Assembly: GCF_032397745.1 (NCBI RefSeq)
Contig: NZ_CP135921.1
Coordinates: forward strand, 2,542,001 to 2,606,000
Origin: Bradyrhizobium prioriisuperbiae
GTDB taxonomy: Bacteria > Pseudomonadota > Alphaproteobacteria > Rhizobiales > Xanthobacteraceae
Reading direction: 5' to 3'
DNA: 64,000 bases
The translations under genes were made by a program, and so were the position numbers. Position 1 is the stretch's first letter. Each line of letters begins with the position of its first letter. Below the pieces are notes generated by a model. It worked only from the letters and a program-made list of their open reading frames with translations. It was not told the DNA's origin and ran no database searches. Shown piece by piece: positions 9,043 to 17,887 of the stretch.

Positions 9043-10500
9043 GTGAACGGGACGGGACGGATTCACGTGCAATCGAACAGCTCGCCTTACGCGACAGCGT
9101 CTGCATGCTTTGTTCGATTTGCCACGCTTCGATTTGCAGCCACCCGATTCGCTTTCGTACTGCCGCTCGGCTTCGCGCTCGCTTATCCGGTCCCGCTCGC
9201 CGCACAAACCACTGCAAAACCGACCGACAAGAAACCTGCTGAGATCGCCGTGCAGACGCCTGCCACCGCGCCTGCTGTCGACGCACCGACCGAGGACGCC
9301 ATCAAGCAGCGCGCGCAGGAGCTGGAAGCCGCACGCATCCAGCAGAAGAGCGCCGAGGAGCTGCAGCAGAAGCTCAAGGCCGATGCCGCCGCAATCGGGC
9401 AGGATCGCAGCAAGCTCAATCAGCAACTGATCGACATCGCCGCGCGGGTGCGCGGCGTCGAAACCCAGATCGGCGAAACCGAAACAAGGCTGCGTCCGCT
9501 GGACGCCCGCGAGCAGCGCATCCGCAGCTCGCTGGACTCGCGGCGATCCGAGATCGTGGAAGTGCTGGCGGCGCTGCAGCGTGCCGGACGGCGCGCCCCG
9601 CCGGCACTGCTGGTGAAACCGGAAGACGCGCTGCAATCCCTGCGCACCGCCATGCTGCTCGGCGCCGTGGTGCCGGAGATGCGCAGCCGCGCCGAAGACC
9701 TGGTCAAGGACCTCGGCGAACTGGTGGCCTTGCGCAAATCGATCGGCGACGAGCGCGACCGCCTGGCCACCGACCGCGACAAGCTCACGACCGACCGCAC
9801 CCAGTTGGCGGCGCTGGTCGACGAGCGGCAAAAGCAGCAAAGCGCGCTGGAAACCAACATGGAGGCCGAGCGCGGCCGGGCGGCGACCCTGTCCAAGCAG
9901 GTCGAGACCCTGCAGGACCTGATCGCCAAAATGGAACGGGACCTCAAAACCGCGGCCAAGGCAGCTGCGGCCGCCAGCCTGCAGGGGGCGCCGGCGAGTA
10001 TTAATGGTAAACCCAATCTGGCCGCCCTGAAGGATCCGGGCCGGCTCAGCCCGGCCATCGCCTTTGCCGCGGCCAAGGGGCTTTTTTCCTTTCCGGTCAA
10101 CGGCATCAAACTGCGCGATTTTGGCGGCTCGGATGGCGCCGGGGGGCTGGAAAAAGGCATTTCTTTGGCAACGAAACCGGGCTCCCAGGTCACAACCCCG
10201 TGTGATGGTTGGGTTGTGTATTCCGGGCCGTTCCGGAGCTACGGACAACTCTTGATCCTCAATGCCGGCGGCGGGTATCATGTACTCATTGCTGGGATGG
10301 AGCGGATATCGGTAAACATCGGCCAGTTCGTGTTAACGGGTGAGCCGGTGGCGACTATGGGGACTACGTCTCAGGTGGCTTCAATCCTGGCGACTGCTTC
10401 CAGTCAGCCCGTACTTTATGTTGAGTTCCGCAAGGATGGGACTCCGATTGATCCAGGTCCATGGTGGGCCGCAAGTGAAGGCGAAAAGGTTCGCGGATGA
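9043..10500 (+). CDS. EnvC-like murein hydrolase activator (coiled coil plus degenerate LytM domain)
   Basis: Secreted protein that probably activates septal N-acetylmuramyl-L-alanine amidases. Order: signal peptide ending near PLAAQT; long Gln/Glu/Arg-rich coiled coil at about 80-310; C-terminal M23/LytM domain at about 345-475 (LFSFPVNGIKLRDFGG onward). The metal-binding motif is broken: the usual first His position reads GLEKGISL, with only a later YHVLIAG His remaining. This fits a non-catalytic activator like EnvC rather than a peptidase. GTG start at 9043; a second in-frame GTG at 9067 is possible. The stop overlaps the ctpA start (ATGA), a conserved alphaproteobacterial pairing. The signal peptide is encoded by three 15-bp repeats. 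Confidence 0.88.
   Translation: MNGTGRIHVQSNSSPYATASACFVRFATLRFAATRFAFVLPLGFALAYPVPLAAQTTAKPTDKKPAEIAVQTPATAPAVDAPTEDAIKQRAQELEAARIQQKSAEELQQKLKADAAAIGQDRSKLNQQLIDIAARVRGVETQIGETETRLRPLDAREQRIRSSLDSRRSEIVEVLAALQRAGRRAPPALLVKPEDALQSLRTAMLLGAVVPEMRSRAEDLVKDLGELVALRKSIGDERDRLATDRDKLTTDRTQLAALVDERQKQQSALETNMEAERGRAATLSKQVETLQDLIAKMERDLKTAAKAAAAASLQGAPASINGKPNLAALKDPGRLSPAIAFAAAKGLFSFPVNGIKLRDFGGSDGAGGLEKGISLATKPGSQVTTPCDGWVVYSGPFRSYGQLLILNAGGGYHVLIAGMERISVNIGQFVLTGEPVATMGTTSQVASILATASSQPVLYVEFRKDGTPIDPGPWWAASEGEKVRG
9115..9159 (+). repeat. 15-bp tandem repeat inside the envC signal peptide
   Basis: Three units at 9115, 9130 and 9145 beginning CGATTTGCC, CGATTTGCA and CGATTCGCT. They encode RFATL, RFAAT and RFAFV in the signal peptide of the EnvC-like protein. 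Diverged, but in strict 15-bp register. Confidence 0.7.
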
Positions 10501-11846
10501 TGCGCAAGACTTCTCTGGTTCTTCTCAGTGCAGCGGCAGGTGCGGCGGCGACCCTTTTCATCACGCAGCCTCGCGCGGTGACGGTGGGATCGAGCGCGCG
10601 TGCGGCCTCATCCGATACCTATCGCCAGCTCAATCTGTTCGGTGATGTGTTCGAGCGGGTCCGCAGCGATTATGTCGAGAAGCCGGATGACAGCAAGCTG
10701 GTCGAATCCGCAATCAGCGGCATGCTGACCGGACTGGATCCGCATTCCAGCTACATGGACGCCAAGAGCTTCCGCGACATGCAGGTGCAGACCCGCGGCG
10801 AATTCGGCGGCCTCGGCATCGAAGTCACCATGGAAGACGGCCTGATCAAGGTGGTTTCGCCGATCGACGAAACCCCGGCGTCGAAAGCCGGCATCCTCGC
10901 CAACGACATCATCACCAATCTCGACGACGAAGCCGTGCAGGGCCTGACCCTGAACCAGGCCGTCGAAAAGATGCGTGGCCCGGTCAACACCAAGATCAAG
11001 CTGAAGATCGTCCGCAAGGGCCAGGACAAGCCGATCGAAGTGACGCTGACCCGCGACAACATCCGCGTCCGCTCGGTGCGCGCGCGCGTCGAAGCCGACG
11101 ACATCGCCTACATCCGCATCACCACCTTCAACGAGCAGACCACCGAAGGCCTGAAGCGCGAGATCACCAATCTCACCAACCAGATCGGCGCCGACAAGAT
11201 CAAGGGCTTCGTGCTCGACCTGCGCAACAACCCCGGCGGCTTGCTGGAAGAGGCGGTATCGGTGTCCGACGCCTTCCTCGAGCGTGGCGAAATTGTTTCG
11301 ACCCGCGGCCGCAATGCCGAGGAAACCCAGCGCCGCACCGCCAAGTCCGGCGATCTGATCAAGGGCAAGCCGCTGATCGTGCTGATCAACGGCGGCTCGG
11401 CCTCGGCCTCTGAGATCGTCGCCGGCGCGCTGCAGGATCACAAGCGGGCCACGCTGCTCGGCACCCGTTCGTTCGGCAAGGGATCGGTGCAGACCATCAT
11501 CCCGCTCGGCTCGGGCAATGGCGCGCTGCGACTGACCACCGCGCGTTATTTCACCCCGTCGGGCAAGTCGATCCAGGCCAAGGGCATCACCCCGGACATC
11601 GAGGTGCTGCAGGACGTGCCGGATGAGCTGAAGTCCCGCACCGATACCAAGGGCGAAGCCTCGCTGCGCGGCCATCTCAAGGCCGAAGGCCAGGAAGAGA
11701 CCGGATCGCAGTCCTACGTCCCGCCGGATGCCAAGGACGACAAGGCCCTCAAGGCCGCTGACGACCTGCTGCATGGCATCAAGGTCAACGCCTCCAACAC
11801 CGCGACCCCGGCGCCCGCAACGCCGGCTGCCAAGGCGGCCAACTGA
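10497..11846 (+). CDS. ctpA: S41 carboxy-terminal processing protease, copy 1
   Basis: Periplasmic serine protease that trims C-termini of envelope proteins. Order: signal/anchor peptide (residues 1-30), N-terminal helical region DTYRQLNLFGDVFERVRSDYV, PDZ domain at about 85-170 (GGLGIEVTMEDGLIKVVSPI...), then the S41 core with catalytic Ser in NGGSASASEIVAG and Lys in TRSFGKGSVQT. 449 residues. The ATG overlaps the EnvC stop, so the two are coupled; the EnvC-CtpA pair probably works in cell-wall remodelling. A close paralogue follows directly after a terminator. The C-terminal tail is Ala/Pro rich and unconserved. Confidence 0.96.
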   Translation: MMRKTSLVLLSAAAGAAATLFITQPRAVTVGSSARAASSDTYRQLNLFGDVFERVRSDYVEKPDDSKLVESAISGMLTGLDPHSSYMDAKSFRDMQVQTRGEFGGLGIEVTMEDGLIKVVSPIDETPASKAGILANDIITNLDDEAVQGLTLNQAVEKMRGPVNTKIKLKIVRKGQDKPIEVTLTRDNIRVRSVRARVEADDIAYIRITTFNEQTTEGLKREITNLTNQIGADKIKGFVLDLRNNPGGLLEEAVSVSDAFLERGEIVSTRGRNAEETQRRTAKSGDLIKGKPLIVLINGGSASASEIVAGALQDHKRATLLGTRSFGKGSVQTIIPLGSGNGALRLTTARYFTPSGKSIQAKGITPDIEVLQDVPDELKSRTDTKGEASLRGHLKAEGQEETGSQSYVPPDAKDDKALKAADDLLHGIKVNASNTATPAPATPAAKAAN

Positions 11847-11873
11847 GCGCGAAGCTCGTCGGACCGAGACATC

Positions 11874-11902
11874 AAAGGGCGGCCTGCGGGCCGCCCTTTT
11901 TG
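11874..11902 (+). terminator. Rho-independent terminator after ctpA copy 1
   Basis: GGGCGGCC / GGCCGCCC stem with a TGCG loop, preceded by AAA and followed by five T. The same hairpin with a TTCG loop follows the second ctpA copy, so the duplication included the terminator. Confidence 0.9.
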
Positions 11903-12021
11903 TTTGTCGTCGAGCCTGCCGACAACGCCATCAGCCAGCCTCAATCCTGACGACTGCTGCGATCCTCCTCCGATCAACCCGGGCTCGGTGAGGCACACGT
12001 GAAAGCGAAAGGCTCGTGAAG

Positions 12022-13380
12022 ATGCGCAAGATGTCCCTGGCTTTCGGCATCGCGGCCGTTGCGGCGACGACCCTCCTCCTCGCTCAGCCGCGCGCGGGAA
12101 TGGCGGAGTCGGACACGAACGCCGCACCGTCCGATACCTATCGCCAGCTCAATCTGTTCGGCGAGGTGTTCGAGCGAATCCGCCGCGACTATGTCCAGAC
12201 ACCCGACGACAGCAAGCTGGTCGAAGCGGCCATCAGCGGCATGCTGGCCGGCCTCGATCCGCATTCAAGCTATCTCGACGCCAAGAGCTTCCGCGACATA
12301 CAAGTGCAGAATCGCGGCGAATTCGGCGGCCTCGGCATCGAGGTGACGATGGAAGATGGGCGGATCAAGATCGTCAAGCTGATGGAGGACACGGTCGAGG
12401 AGACGCCTGCGGCGAAGGCCGGCATCCGCGCCAGCGACGTCATCACGGCCATCAATGGCGAAGCCGCCAAAGGCCTCACGCTCGATCAGGCGGTCGAGAA
12501 GATGCGCGGCCCGATCGACAGCAAGATCAAGCTGCAGCTCACCCGCACGGGCCAGGACAAGCCGGTCGAGGTCACGCTGGCCCGCGAGAATGTCCGGGTG
12601 CGTTCGGTTCTTGCGCACATCGAAGCCGATGACATCGGCTACATCCGCATCACGAGCTTCAACGAGCAGACCACCACAGGACTGAAGCGCGAGATCAGCA
12701 ATCTCACCAGCCAGATCGGCTCCGGCAAGATCAAGGGCTTCATCCTCGACCTGCGCAACAATCCCGGCGGCTTGCTGGAGGAGGCGGTCTCGGTTTCCGA
12801 CGCGTTCCTTCAGCGCGGCGAAATCGTCTCGACCCGCGGCCGCACTGCCGAGGAAACCCAACGACGCACGGCGAGGGCGAAGGCGATTGATCTGATCAAG
12901 GGCAAGCCGCTGGTCATACTGATCAATGGTGGATCGGCCTCGGCGTCTGAGATCGTCGCCGGCGCTCTGCAGGACCACAAGCGGGCGACGCTGCTCGGCA
13001 CCCGTTCGTTCGGCAAGGGCTCGGTGCAGACCATCATCCCGCTCGGAGCGGACAATGGCGGGCTGCTGCTGACCACGGCTCGCTATTTCACGCCGTCGGG
13101 CCGGTCGATCCAGGCCAAGGGCATCGTCCCGGACATCGAAGTGTTGCAGGACGTGCCGGACGACTTGAAGGCGAGCACCGACACCAGGGGTGAAGCCTCG
13201 CTGCGCGGCCATCTCAGGGCAGACGGTCAGGAAGAGACCGGATCGCAGTCCTACGTGCCGCCGGACACCAAGGACGACAAGGCGCTGAAAGCCGCGGACG
13301 ACCTGCTGCACGGCGCCATCATCAATGCCTCCAACACCGCAGCACCGCCATCCAGCGTCCCCGCCAAGGCGGCCAACTGA
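12022..13380 (+). CDS. ctpA: S41 carboxy-terminal processing protease, copy 2 (tandem paralogue)
   Basis: Second CtpA protease with the same architecture as copy 1: signal peptide, PDZ, S41 core with NGGSASASEIVAGALQDHKR and TRSFGKGSVQTII. By eye the two are identical over most of the catalytic domain. Differences are a few extra residues in the PDZ (VKLMEDTVEETP in place of VSPIDETP), RAKAID for SGD before LIKGKP, and a changed signal peptide and tail. The ATG at 12022 matches the start of copy 1; a GTG at 12016 is also possible. It sits behind a terminator and so needs its own promoter in 11903-12021. Both catalytic sites are intact, so both copies should be active. Confidence 0.95.
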   Translation: MRKMSLAFGIAAVAATTLLLAQPRAGMAESDTNAAPSDTYRQLNLFGEVFERIRRDYVQTPDDSKLVEAAISGMLAGLDPHSSYLDAKSFRDIQVQNRGEFGGLGIEVTMEDGRIKIVKLMEDTVEETPAAKAGIRASDVITAINGEAAKGLTLDQAVEKMRGPIDSKIKLQLTRTGQDKPVEVTLARENVRVRSVLAHIEADDIGYIRITSFNEQTTTGLKREISNLTSQIGSGKIKGFILDLRNNPGGLLEEAVSVSDAFLQRGEIVSTRGRTAEETQRRTARAKAIDLIKGKPLVILINGGSASASEIVAGALQDHKRATLLGTRSFGKGSVQTIIPLGADNGGLLLTTARYFTPSGRSIQAKGIVPDIEVLQDVPDDLKASTDTRGEASLRGHLRADGQEETGSQSYVPPDTKDDKALKAADDLLHGAIINASNTAAPPSSVPAKAAN

Positions 13381-13409
13381 GCGCCAAGCCTCCGGACCGA
13401 GACATCATC

Positions 13410-13436
13410 AAAGGGCGGCCTTCGGGCCGCCCTTTT
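13410..13436 (+). terminator. Rho-independent terminator after ctpA copy 2
   Basis: GGGCGGCC stem, TTCG loop, GGCCGCCC, then TTTT. The flanking CGAGACATCATCAAAGGG also matches the region after copy 1. Confidence 0.9.
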
Positions 13437-13527
13437 CATTTCAGGACCTTTCCCGCAAGGCTTTGCAGCGAGCCTTGCTGGCGATCGTGGTAGTGTCGGC
13501 GCATTGATTCGCGGGATTTTTGCGGCC

Positions 13528-14751
13528 GTGACCACCGACGATTTGAGCGCACCTCTGGGGCAAAGTCCGGCGCGAAAGCCGCGTTTCCGCCTCCCGCTGA
13601 CGGCGCCGCAGGCGCTCGCGAGCGGGCTTGCGCTGTTTCTGGCGGTTTTCGCGGGCTTCGCCCTGTTCAACGACAACCCGCTCGGCGGCGAGCCGGTCGC
13701 CCGCGTCACCTACGATCCCGGCGCGCTGCCGGGCGACAAAACCCCCGCCGCGCCCCCGGTGGCCAGCGCTCCGAAACAGGAACCAGGCGTCGTGGTCAAG
13801 GCGGCCGATCCGCCGGCCGGCCAGAAGACCGTCACGATCATCGATGGCTCGAGCGGCGCGCGGCGTGACGTGGTGGTGGGCGGTGGCGATGCCGCCAAGA
13901 CCGATATCAAGACCGATGGCGACGCCCCCTCGACGGCTGTCGCCGTTGGCATCAATCCGCGCCTGCTGGAAAGCTCGCGTTACGGCATGATCCCGGTGAT
14001 CGCCGACGGGCTGAAGCCATTCCGGGCCTACGCCGGCGGCAGCGACGCCGAGCGCGCCAAAGCGGCGAAGATGCCGAGCATCGCGATCGTAGTGCAGGGA
14101 CTGGGGGTCGGCGCATCGAAGACGGCCGATGCCATCGTCAAGCTGCCGGCAGCAGTGACGCTGGCGTTCACTCCTTACGGCGCCGATCCCGCCAAGCTTG
14201 CGGAGCGTGCCCGCGCGCAGAAGCATGAGCTGCTGCTGCAGGTCCCGATGGAGCCATTCGATTATCCCGATAACGATCCGGGTCCGCAGACCCTGCTGAC
14301 CTCGCTGGCGGCGGAACAGAACCTCGATCGCCTGAGCTGGCACCTGAGCCGGATCCAGGGCTATGTCGGGCTGGCCAATTTCATGGGCGGGCGTTTTGTC
14401 GCCTCGGACCCAGCCATGCAGCTGGTGGTCAAGGAAGCGGCCAAGCGCGGACTATCCTATCTCGATGATGGATCGTCGGCACGCAGTGTCGCGGCCCAAG
14501 CCGCCGACAGCGCAGCGCTTCCTTTCGCCAAGGCGGATGCGAGCATCGACGCGGTGCCCACGGCGCCGGAAATCGACCGAGCGCTGGCGAAGCTGGAAAG
14601 CATCGCCAAGGAGCGGGGAACCGCCATCGGCGTCGCCTCGGCCTTGCCGATTTCCGTCGAGCGTATTGGCAATTGGTCCAAGACATTGGAAAGTCGCGGG
14701 ATTATGCTTGTACCGTTGACCACGGTAATGCTGAAATCAAAATCGAGCTGA
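13528..14751 (+). CDS. Divergent polysaccharide deacetylase (YibQ/DUF610 family)
   Basis: Membrane-anchored periplasmic protein. One N-terminal membrane segment ([19 protein letters not shown]) is followed by a Pro/Ala/Lys-rich linker of about 110 residues. The C-terminal divergent NodB-like domain runs from about residue 185: [58 protein letters not shown]. The genuine deacetylase metal triad is not preserved in this family and the enzymatic role is unproven. The GTG at 13528 ([11 protein letters not shown]) is preferred; a TTG at 13504 is in frame. It lies in the conserved envC-ctpA-yibQ-rppH order, pointing to cell-wall turnover at division. Confidence 0.85.
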   Translation: MTTDDLSAPLGQSPARKPRFRLPLTAPQALASGLALFLAVFAGFALFNDNPLGGEPVARVTYDPGALPGDKTPAAPPVASAPKQEPGVVVKAADPPAGQKTVTIIDGSSGARRDVVVGGGDAAKTDIKTDGDAPSTAVAVGINPRLLESSRYGMIPVIADGLKPFRAYAGGSDAERAKAAKMPSIAIVVQGLGVGASKTADAIVKLPAAVTLAFTPYGADPAKLAERARAQKHELLLQVPMEPFDYPDNDPGPQTLLTSLAAEQNLDRLSWHLSRIQGYVGLANFMGGRFVASDPAMQLVVKEAAKRGLSYLDDGSSARSVAAQAADSAALPFAKADASIDAVPTAPEIDRALAKLESIAKERGTAIGVASALPISVERIGNWSKTLESRGIMLVPLTTVMLKSKSS

Positions 14752-14772
14752 CCAGCCCACCCGGCCGCAACG

Positions 14773-14806
14773 AACAAGAACAGCCTGCAAACAAGAACAA
14801 CCTGCA
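14773..14806 (+). repeat. 17-bp direct repeat between the deacetylase gene and rppH
   Basis: Two adjacent 17-bp units (AACAAGAACAGCCTGCA and AACAAGAACAACCTGCA) at 14773-14789 and 14790-14806, one mismatch, just upstream of the rppH ribosome binding region. Confidence 0.85.
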
Positions 14807-14821
14807 AGAGGTTATGAGGGA

Positions 14822-15322
14822 ATGGCGCACTACGATGATCTGCCCTACCGAACCTGTGTCGGTGTGACGCTGATCAACGAAAAAGGGCTGGTATTCATCG
14901 GACGGCGCGCCGGCGGCATCGAGCATGTCGACGACGTCCATGTCTGGCAGATGCCGCAGGGCGGGGTCGATCCCGGCGAAGACACCTGGGCCGCCGCCAA
15001 ACGCGAACTCTATGAAGAAACCAACGCCCGCTCGGTTGAGAAGCTTGCCGAGGTGCCCGACTGGCTGATCTATGACATCCCGCGCACCATCGCCGGGCGC
15101 GCCTGGAAAGGCCGTTATCGCGGGCAGAAGCAGAAATGGTACGCCATGCGCTTCACCGGCAAGGACAGCGAAATCAATGTCGCGAGCCCGGGCGGCCACA
15201 AGCCCGAGTTCACGTCATGGCGCTGGGAACCGATGAAAAATCTTCCCGAGCTCATCGTGCCGTTCAAGCGGCAGGTCTATGAGCGCGTGGTGCAGGAGTT
15301 CGAGAAGTTCGCGGGCAAATAA
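14822..15322 (+). CDS. rppH: RNA pyrophosphohydrolase
   Basis: Nudix hydrolase that removes pyrophosphate from the 5' end of mRNAs and dinucleoside polyphosphates, starting RNA decay. The Nudix box is [20 protein letters not shown] at about residues 43-65. The N-terminal [11 protein letters not shown] and the C-terminal [20 protein letters not shown] are typical of the RppH subfamily. 166 residues. It ends the envelope cluster and is followed by an IS element. The 70 bases before it hold the 17-bp direct repeat. Confidence 0.95.
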   Translation: MAHYDDLPYRTCVGVTLINEKGLVFIGRRAGGIEHVDDVHVWQMPQGGVDPGEDTWAAAKRELYEETNARSVEKLAEVPDWLIYDIPRTIAGRAWKGRYRGQKQKWYAMRFTGKDSEINVASPGGHKPEFTSWRWEPMKNLPELIVPFKRQVYERVVQEFEKFAGK

Positions 15323-15501
15323 CTTAGCGACTTTTCGGCTCGCAGCCTGCACCAGACTTACGGATCGATCGACCCGGGCTCAATCGGGCGCATCAGCCGA
15401 TCTTTCTTGTCACCGGAATCATGGCGTTGCTCGGGATGTTTCCGGCCCACGCGGCGTGGCGCACCCCAAAGCCCGGCGCGATGTGCGTTGAGACCGGTTA
15501 G
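15323..15501 (+). other. Intergenic stretch left of the IS element, with a possible 26-codon ORF
   Basis: No recognised gene. A short frame from ATG 15421 to TAG 15499-15501 would encode a 26-residue peptide starting MALLGMFPAHAAW, with a hydrophobic, signal-like run that also extends upstream of the ATG (IFLVTGI). Its stop codon lies at the IS insertion site and overlaps the presumed target duplication TTAG, so its end is probably native rather than cut. Expression is unproven; treat it as a weak candidate. Confidence 0.25.
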
Positions 15502-17519
15502 CCCGAGTTCGCGGATTCGCGCTGGAAAATCGCGATTTTGCGATTTTTTGGCGAGCTAAGTCTTTGATCTGCAAAGGGTGAGGTGTCCGGAATCGGCCGA
15601 AAACGGCTGTAGTGAAGACCTACCGGATTCCCAATGACGTGACGGTGCGGATAGATTCGCAGCGCCATGTTCCTGCGACGCACCGAGCGAAAGAAGAACG
15701 GCAAGACGCACAGCTACTGGAACGTTGTCGAGAACAAGCGTCTCGATAACGGGCGAGTGGTGCAGCGGCATGTGCTGTATCTCGGTGAGATCAATTCCTC
15801 GCAGGCAGCGGCGTGGCGCAAGGCGATCGACGTGCTCGACGAAGACGCCGGACATGCGCGAACGTTGTCGCTGTTTCCGGAAGATCGATGCGAGGCGATC
15901 GCGGGCGATGCGTCGATCGTCCAGCTACGCCTGTCCGAGATGCAGCTTCGACGTCCGCGGCAATGGGGCGCCTGCTGGCTGGCCGGACAGTTGTGGCAGG
16001 AGCTTCAGCTCGATTGGTTCTGGGCAGAGCGGCTGCCGCCAAGCCGCAAGAAGACGAGGTGGGACCAGATCCTGCAGGTGCTGGCAACCTACCGGCTGAT
16101 CGCGCCGGGCAGCGAGTGGCGGCTGCATCGGCAATGGTTCGGTCAGAGCGCAATGGCCGATCTTCTGGGAGCAGACTTCGGCCTCGCGGAAGAGCACAAA
16201 CTCTATGCCTGCCACGATCTGCTGCTCGCGCATAAGGAGGCGCTATTCTCGCATCTGGTCGGGCGTTGGCGCGATTTGTTCAATGCCGACTTCGACGTGC
16301 TGCTGTACGATCTGACCAGCAGCTACTTCGAGGTCAACGCATCGGACTTGCCGGAAGGCAGCAAGCGCCGCCACGGCTACAGCCGCGACAAGCGGCCGGA
16401 TTGCCCGCAAGTGGTAATCGCGCTGGTGGTGACGCCCGATGGCTTGCCGTTGGCTTACGAGGTGCTGCCCGGCAACACCGCTGACAACAAGACACTGCGG
16501 ATGTTCCTTGCCAAGATCGAGCAGCAATACGGCAAGGCGCGCCGGGTCTGGGTGATGGATCGTGGCGTGCCGACCGAGGCCGTGCTGGCCGAAATGCGCC
16601 ACAGCGATCCGCCAGTGCAATATCTGGTCGGTACGCCGAAGGGACGCCTGAACCGGCTGGAGAAGCATCTGCTGGACAAGCCCTGGCAGGACGCGCGGGA
16701 GGGCGTGCAGGTCAAATTGTTGTCCGAGGACGGTGAGCTCTACGTCTTCGCTCAAAGCGCCGATCGGATCAGTAAGGAACGCGCGATGCGCCGGCGGCAG
16801 CTGAAGTGGTTGTGGAAACGGCTCAGGCAAATCGATGCGATGGAGATCACGCGCGAAGAATTGCTGATGAAGCTTGGCGGCGCGCGATCCAAAGCGCCGG
16901 CGGCCTGGCGTCTGGTCGATATCGAGATCGACAAGCAGCGCCCGAGCTTCAGCTTCGCACTCAATCGAAACAGATTGAGAAAGACCCGACGTCGCGAAGG
17001 CCGTTATCTGCTGCGCACCAACCTCGCCGACAATGACCCCGCCCAGCTCTGGCAATACTACGTCCAACTCGTTGCCGTCGAAGAAGCGTTCCGCAATCTC
17101 AAGGGCGACCTGGCGATTCGTCCGGTGTTCCATCAAGACGAGGTCCGGATCGAGGCCCACATCTTCATCGCCTTCCTGGCCTACTGCATGCAGGTCACGC
17201 TGACGCGCCGGCTTCATGCCCTCGCATCGGGCTTGACCGCACGTCGCGCGCTCGAAAAGTTCGCCGCCATCCAGATGATCGACGTCCATCTGCCGACCAC
17301 AGATGGGCGCGAGATCCTGCTCACCCGCTACACCCATCCCGAACCGGAACTGCAGCTCCTGATTGATCGGCTGAAGCTCCGGCTGCCACCGCAACCGCCG
17401 CCCAGGATCACCACAGCCGCCGTCAACCAAGCCAGCCGCTGTAGTGAAGACCTTTCGAGCTAAGCCATTGATCTGGCTGATGTCGACCCTTCAAAAACCC
17501 GCCAATCCGCGAAGACGGG
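15502..17519 (+). mobile_element. IS1634-like insertion sequence (IS4 superfamily), about 2.0 kb
   Basis: One DDE transposase gene is bounded by imperfect inverted repeats. The left end CCCGAGTTCGCGGATTCGCG (15502-15521) and the complement of the right end CCCGTCTTCGCGGATTGGCG (17500-17519) agree at 17 of 20 bases. The flanks carry the same four bases TTAG (15498-15501 and 17520-17523), a possible target duplication, though the family more often makes 5-6 bp. A 14-bp palindrome AAAATCGCGATTTT lies at 15526-15539 near the left end. Internal sequences near both ends share GCTGTAGTGAAGACCT and CGAGCTAAG in direct orientation. The transposase is intact, so the element may be active. Confidence 0.8.
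15667..17463 (+). CDS. IS1634-like DDE transposase
   Basis: 598 residues, full length for the group. The RNase H-like catalytic core shows the first Asp in LLYDLTSSYFE, the second in RRVWVMDRGVPTE, and the Glu region in VAVEEAFRNLKGDLAIRP. Intervening GYSRDKRPDCPQVVIALVV and LPLAYEVLPGNTADN are characteristic of the IS4-superfamily IS1634 branch. The N-terminal region (MFLRRTERKKNGKTHSYWNVVEN) is also typical of that branch. No frameshift or internal stop. The gene fills most of the element, starts 165 bases inside the left end and stops 56 bases before the right end. Confidence 0.9.
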   Translation: MFLRRTERKKNGKTHSYWNVVENKRLDNGRVVQRHVLYLGEINSSQAAAWRKAIDVLDEDAGHARTLSLFPEDRCEAIAGDASIVQLRLSEMQLRRPRQWGACWLAGQLWQELQLDWFWAERLPPSRKKTRWDQILQVLATYRLIAPGSEWRLHRQWFGQSAMADLLGADFGLAEEHKLYACHDLLLAHKEALFSHLVGRWRDLFNADFDVLLYDLTSSYFEVNASDLPEGSKRRHGYSRDKRPDCPQVVIALVVTPDGLPLAYEVLPGNTADNKTLRMFLAKIEQQYGKARRVWVMDRGVPTEAVLAEMRHSDPPVQYLVGTPKGRLNRLEKHLLDKPWQDAREGVQVKLLSEDGELYVFAQSADRISKERAMRRRQLKWLWKRLRQIDAMEITREELLMKLGGARSKAPAAWRLVDIEIDKQRPSFSFALNRNRLRKTRRREGRYLLRTNLADNDPAQLWQYYVQLVAVEEAFRNLKGDLAIRPVFHQDEVRIEAHIFIAFLAYCMQVTLTRRLHALASGLTARRALEKFAAIQMIDVHLPTTDGREILLTRYTHPEPELQLLIDRLKLRLPPQPPPRITTAAVNQASRCSEDLSS

Positions 17520-17867
17520 TTAGGGATGAGGGTGAGGTATTCCGTGGCGCTGACTCAGCACCGCCAGGATGGCGTCCTTGTCGTCGACGAAGCGTTGTCC
17601 TTGATATCGACCGGTTGCGAGTTCATCCGGTGCGTCGGCCGCCAAAACCAGCAGAGGCACTGATTGATTGTGCTCTCCAACCACATCAATAACCGATTGA
17701 CGTGGTTTGGGCCACGCGATGCGCTGCACGTCGATTTTCGACAGCAGTGCAGGAAAGGACGCAAGCACACCTTCAAGCAGGGCGCAGTGCCAGCAATAGA
17801 AACGCTGGCCCGGGTAAGCCGGGTCCACAAAGTCCGGCCGCAGCAGGAAAAGACGATCGCGAACCAT
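17520..17867 (-). CDS. DUF3088 family protein
   Basis: 115 residues starting MVRDRLFLLRPDFVDPAYP. It has the DUF3088 features CWHCALLEG (a CxxC pair), FPALLSKIDVQRIAWPKPR, QSVPLLVLA and FVDDKDAILAVLSQRHGIP. The function is unknown; the N-terminal Cys pair and short size suggest a thioredoxin-fold-like domain, which is inference. It begins 20 bases after mutS on the same strand and is probably cotranscribed. Its TAA stop falls at the right edge of the IS element, within the presumed target duplication. The insertion therefore seems to have spared the gene but removed its original 3' flank. Confidence 0.8.
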   Translation of the reverse strand: MVRDRLFLLRPDFVDPAYPGQRFYCWHCALLEGVLASFPALLSKIDVQRIAWPKPRQSVIDVVGEHNQSVPLLVLAADAPDELATGRYQGQRFVDDKDAILAVLSQRHGIPHPHP

Positions 17868-17887
17868 GGCGGTGGTTGCGATCTCAG

